This document shows, piece after piece, positions 61,030 through 64,000 of a DNA stretch of 64,000 nt. Each line of letters begins with the position of its first letter. The stretch's first letter is position 1. The notes below the pieces were generated by a model, which made no database searches, had not been told where the DNA came from, and saw only the letters and a program-made list of their open reading frames with translations. Made by a program: the position numbers and the translations under genes. Source of the DNA: JAJACP01 sp964350245 (GTDB lineage: Bacteria; Chlamydiota; Chlamydiia; Chlamydiales; JAAKFR01); NCBI GenBank assembly GCA_964350245.1, contig CAYGJC010000008.1:18660-82659 (forward strand), given 5' to 3'.

Positions 61030-62052
61030 GTGGAAGTGAGAGTCGCAATCAATGGTTTAGGGCGTATTGGCAGACACGTTTTGCGTTACGCTCTTAAGAG
61101 ATCTGGAATCAATGTTGTTGCTGTAAACGACATCGTTCCGCCGGATAATTTGGCCTATCTACTTAAGCACGATTCTACACATGGACGTTTCGAGGCAAAG
61201 ATAGAGTCTCAGGAAGGTTCTCTTGATGTAGATGGACACGTGATTCGTGTTTTCTGTGAAAAAGATCCTTCCAAGCTGCCTTGGAAAGAGTTGGATATAG
61301 ATTATGTGATCGAGTCATCCGGTCTTTTTACAACGCCAGAGGGCGCGGGTAAGCATCTTCAAGCTGGAGCGAGACGTGTTTTAATAACGGCGCCGGCTAA
61401 GGGAGAGATCCCCACTTTTGTGATGGGTGTGAATCATACCCACTATAATCCAATCACAGACAAAATTGTTTCTAATGCCTCATGTACCACAAACTGTTTG
61501 GCGCCCATTACCAAAGTTCTTTTAGACAACTTTGGTATCGAAGAAGGGCTCATGACAACCGTACACGCCATGACAGCCACACAACCGGTTGTGGATGGTC
61601 CTTCTAAAAAGGATTGGCGAGGTGGACGCGGTGCGCATCAGAATATTATCCCTTCCTCGACGGGTGCTGCTAAGGCAGTGGGTCTTTGTATTCCGGAGGT
61701 GAAGGGAAAGTTAACAGGCATGGCTTTCCGCGTCCCGGTTGCTGATGTCTCTGTGGTTGACTTAACGGTTCGAGTGAGCAAGCCGACCTCTTATGAGGAG
61801 ATTTGCGCAAAAATGCGTGAGGCAGCCTCCGGATCGATGAAAGGGATTTTAGAGTATTGCGATGAACAACTTGTGTCGACTGATTTTATTGGCTCAACGG
61901 CCTCTTCGATTTTCGATGCAGGGGCCGGCATTGCTTTAAACCCTCAATTTTTCAAGTTAGTGGCCTGGTACGATAACGAGATTGGTTACGCAGCGCGCGT
62001 TTTGGATCTCGTCCATTACATGGCCCTTCAAGAACATAAGGTATCAACGTGA
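61030..62052 (+). CDS. gapA: Glyceraldehyde-3-phosphate dehydrogenase
   Basis: Glycolytic NAD-dependent enzyme of 340 residues: NAD motif AINGLGRIGRHVLR, catalytic Cys in SNASCTTNCLAP, then SSTGAAKAVG and WYDNEIGYAARV. GTG start at 61030 after AGGAGGAA at 61016-61023. Location after rplQ matches CT505. It overlaps the next gene by four bases. Confidence 0.97.
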   Translation: MEVRVAINGLGRIGRHVLRYALKRSGINVVAVNDIVPPDNLAYLLKHDSTHGRFEAKIESQEGSLDVDGHVIRVFCEKDPSKLPWKELDIDYVIESSGLFTTPEGAGKHLQAGARRVLITAPAKGEIPTFVMGVNHTHYNPITDKIVSNASCTTNCLAPITKVLLDNFGIEEGLMTTVHAMTATQPVVDGPSKKDWRGGRGAHQNIIPSSTGAAKAVGLCIPEVKGKLTGMAFRVPVADVSVVDLTVRVSKPTSYEEICAKMREAASGSMKGILEYCDEQLVSTDFIGSTASSIFDAGAGIALNPQFFKLVAWYDNEIGYAARVLDLVHYMALQEHKVST

Positions 62053-62732
62053 ATTTTACTCGAGAACCCATAATAGAAACTGTCATCTCTTCCAAAGAAG
62101 GCTACAAGCTTGCTTTGCGCAATAGTAAAGGTGGCGGCCAGGAAGAGTTTTTTGTCGACGCAGTTGAAGTCATTTCTTTTGGTAGCAACTGTTTTTATCG
62201 CTCGCTAGAAAAGCCAAAGAGTTTTTTGGTTCCTGTTAGTGACTACGAAGTTTTGGAAGTGCGTGAAGCGAGAATGGTGTTAAAATCCTCTTCAGTCGAT
62301 CGCGGCATAAAAATTGGTGGAGGACGTGAAACCACTAAGAAAGCTGTACGAGAAGAGAATGCAGAGCCCGCTTCAATTAAAGAAGTGGAGTCAGCGGTTG
62401 TTGAAGAACAAAAAGTAGAGAAGCGCAGAGAGCGTCGTCGGTCACGTAAGCGTCGTGGCCAAGAAGAAGAAGAGGACCAATCGGAACAAGTAACTTCTCA
62501 AGAAGAGGGAAAGCCTGTAGAGAAGGCTTCGCTTATCCCGCCTCCATCCACTCTGATTTCTGAGACAATTAGCCGTTACAAAGATATTGTCATTCACGAA
62601 ACTCCGGAGGAGGAAGCCTCTCCAAAAAAGGAGCAGGAGTTTTCCGAAGAGCCGTCGGAAGACTCTTCCGCCCCAAGTCCTGAGGCTCCTGCACCTCAAG
62701 CTGTCGAAGATGACGAAGAGATACCCATTTAG
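62049..62732 (+). CDS. Conserved Chlamydiae protein, CT504-like
   Basis: A 227-residue protein with GTG start overlapping the gapA stop. Residues 1-85 form a small beta-rich domain (ISSKEGYKLALRNSKGGGQEEFFVDAVE region). After that the chain is low in complexity: alternating basic (RRERRRSRKRRG) and acidic (QEEEEDQ) stretches, then proline/glutamate-rich to the end. Probably a folded head with a disordered tail. Position behind gapA matches CT504, of unknown function. Possibly RNA-associated, by composition only. Confidence 0.72.
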   Translation: MNFTREPIIETVISSKEGYKLALRNSKGGGQEEFFVDAVEVISFGSNCFYRSLEKPKSFLVPVSDYEVLEVREARMVLKSSSVDRGIKIGGGRETTKKAVREENAEPASIKEVESAVVEEQKVEKRRERRRSRKRRGQEEEEDQSEQVTSQEEGKPVEKASLIPPPSTLISETISRYKDIVIHETPEEEASPKKEQEFSEEPSEDSSAPSPEAPAPQAVEDDEEIPI

Positions 62733-63255
62733 TAACGACGGCCGTTATGATTACGGCTTTACTGATAGGGGAGTATTCACTCTTTTGACCAAAGAAGGAG
62801 ACTCCCTTTATGGGCAGGCTGTACCTCTTTGTGAGAAGTTAGGGAGTCATCTGCTGTGGGTATTTTTTTGGTTAGTGCTCATTCTTGTTTCTAGCCTATT
62901 TTTTTCCAATGCGGTTGTTTTTATAAGCAGCCGCGTTTTCATGTCCTTGATTTTTGTTCATCTTTTTCTTTTTGGATGTCGATTAACCACTCTGCTCATC
63001 AAAGGGGGTTTTCGTCCTGTTTTTTTCCCTCCCTTGTGGATACGGTTGACACGTCAGTTTCAGAAGGGAGAGGGGATTGAGTTGCTCAAAAAACACCATT
63101 TGGATGAACATCCTGGTCTTTTAGTGAATTTAGCTTTGACTCAGTTGAATCGTGATGAGGCTGAGAGGGGGCATCAGACACTCCTCCAAGCGCTGCACCA
63201 TTGTCCTGATCATCCAGAGATCCAACAGATCGTTACGGCATGTACTCCGCCTTAA
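62710..63255 (+). CDS. Unknown membrane protein with TPR-like tail
   Basis: Not recognised. I start at the ATG at 62710, which gives 181 residues and overlaps the previous gene by 23 bases; a start farther upstream would lie deep in that gene. Two adjacent membrane segments lie at about 49-73 and 74-97. The C-terminal part (about 115-178) looks like helical-repeat turns (LLVNLALTQLNRDEAERGHQTLLQALHHCPDHPE). It converges on the next gene with a four-base overlap. Confidence 0.6.
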   Translation: MTKRYPFSNDGRYDYGFTDRGVFTLLTKEGDSLYGQAVPLCEKLGSHLLWVFFWLVLILVSSLFFSNAVVFISSRVFMSLIFVHLFLFGCRLTTLLIKGGFRPVFFPPLWIRLTRQFQKGEGIELLKKHHLDEHPGLLVNLALTQLNRDEAERGHQTLLQALHHCPDHPEIQQIVTACTPP

Positions 63256-63989
63256 GGAAAGGCTCTTTCAGGCTGGAACCGCTTTCTTTCTTTTGTTCTT
63301 TCTGGCAGTTCGGATAAAAGGGTTTTGGGCTCAGGAAGAGCCTCTTGTAAAAGGGGACAATCATCTTTTTCCATACACGTATTGCTTTGTGCCATTAGTC
63401 TTTCCAATTGACTAGCTGCCCCTTGCAGTGTGTAGTAATTAGTAAATATTTTAGCTATCTCCTTATAAACATGGCGGATCACTGCAATTTTCATTTGAAG
63501 GTGAACCCATGTGGCATGCGCCTCAAACAAAATCTCTTGGAGATCTTCCACATCGTGAATGGTTGAAAGTTGCTTGATTGAGTTAAGTTGTTGCTGAGCT
63601 GTGGCTACAACAGAGTCAATTGTATTCTCAAACATGCCTGTTGCGAGCATAACAGCCCCTCGTACTCTTAGATCCTCCTCTCCAAGCATTTGTTGAGGAA
63701 TCCGGATGATGCGTTTTAATTCAGCCATCTGTTTTTTAAAGTGTACAAGATCTTGAGCAGCAGGGTCCCAGATTTTCTGAGTGGACTTCTCATTTTTAGG
63801 AGCAAACGGAAGCTCTCCTCGTAGAATCAAATTGGTGGTAGTATGTTCTCTTTCAATCTGTTTTGCTAACAGGAGGCTATAGTTTTCGTAGAGATGAATA
63901 AGGGCGCGATATAAGTCGAATGACCTACGGTAGTACGGTTTTTTTGGATAAAGCAACGATTTTTCTGTAAATTCACTTCCATTCCTCAT
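63252..63989 (-). CDS. Unknown helical cytoplasmic protein
   Basis: Not recognised. The 245-residue protein has no signal peptide or membrane segment. It is mostly helical, with stretches like HFKKQMAELKRIIRIPQQML and a long middle helix region (FENTIDSVVATAQQQLNSIKQLST). The C-terminal 40 residues are charged and proline-containing. Its ATG lies 11 bases from the window end; an upstream extension cannot be excluded. Confidence 0.6.
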   Translation of the reverse strand: MRNGSEFTEKSLLYPKKPYYRRSFDLYRALIHLYENYSLLLAKQIEREHTTTNLILRGELPFAPKNEKSTQKIWDPAAQDLVHFKKQMAELKRIIRIPQQMLGEEDLRVRGAVMLATGMFENTIDSVVATAQQQLNSIKQLSTIHDVEDLQEILFEAHATWVHLQMKIAVIRHVYKEIAKIFTNYYTLQGAASQLERLMAQSNTCMEKDDCPLLQEALPEPKTLLSELPERTKERKRFQPERAFP

Positions 63990-64000
63990 TTTTTATCCGC

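Noticed and set aside
1..64000. CRISPR arrays, rRNA genes, transposases or a replication origin
   Set aside because: No regularly spaced repeats, rRNA segments, transposase motifs or clustered DnaA-box regions were noticed on reading either strand.

Overview
The window is a chromosome segment of a member of the Chlamydiae that lies outside Chlamydia itself. The main evidence is gene order. From memory of the C. trachomatis D map, it carries the blocks rho-coaE-polA-sppA (CT491-494), pgsA-like plus ADP/ATP translocase (CT496, CT495), yciA-dnaQ-tsaE-CT538 (CT535-538), trxA to dacF (CT539-551) and rsmB, then lnt-lpxC-fabZ-lpxA-fmt-cap1-rplC and on to gapA-CT504 (CT534 down to CT504). A Cap1/CT529-like protein sits in the fmt-rplC gap, there is a nucleotide translocase, and the ribosomal operon lacks the adk, infA, rpmD and rpsN genes seen in many other bacteria. 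Base composition looks moderate, and the species cannot be named from this window.

Layout. 1-2.1 kb is an accessory patch: the 5' part of an AAA+/DUF4143-type ATPase gene, a pair of palindromes, tRNA-Ser(GCU), and a second ATPase gene of the same family that is broken. 2.1-7.7 kb is rho, coaE, polA and sppA on the minus strand. 7.7-12.0 kb is a four-gene minus-strand tripartite ABC exporter (adaptor, outer-membrane channel, permease, ATPase), followed by dedA and a CDP-alcohol phosphatidyltransferase. 13.3-17.0 kb holds the nucleotide translocase and, divergently, four small hydrophobic paralogues that resemble chlamydial inclusion-membrane (Inc) proteins. 17.0-23.1 kb carries pgk divergent from pdxH, then yciA, pdxT, pdxS, dnaQ, engB, tsaE and a chlamydial conserved protein. 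23.2-29.6 kb has an aromatic amino acid permease-like gene, thiamine pyrophosphokinase, trxA, trmL, mip, aspS and hisS. 29.6-42.1 kb has a one-TM unknown protein, uhpC, dnaE, envelope proteins (CT546-548 set), an NAD-dependent epimerase, rsbW, dacF and rsmB. 42.1-48.6 kb is doxX-lnt-lpxC-fabZ-lpxA-fmt, the lipid A and lipoprotein module, followed by the Cap1-like gene. 48.8-61 kb is the rplC-to-rplQ ribosomal, secY and rpoA operon, and 61-64 kb is gapA and three uncharacterised genes.

How the genes fit together. The content suits an intracellular bacterium that imports host metabolites (nucleotides, sugar phosphates, amino acids, thiamine) but builds its own envelope, and it appears able both to make and to salvage pyridoxal phosphate (pdxS-pdxT and pdxH). 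Likely host-facing genes are the four Inc-like paralogues and the Cap1-like gene. Compared with C. trachomatis, the CT535-CT551 and CT534-CT504 blocks are joined in a different order, with lnt no longer next to yciA.

The observations most worth following up are: the tandem four-gene Inc-like cluster built from repeated transmembrane hairpins with a shared turn motif; the Cap1 homologue with a beta-rich insert; palindromes directly upstream of both ATPase genes; and a recurring pattern of strong promoters whose -10 box lies only 7-14 bases from a start codon with no Shine-Dalgarno sequence, suggesting leaderless or near-leaderless mRNAs (dnaE, dacF, hisS, pgk/pdxH and the 164-aa unknown).
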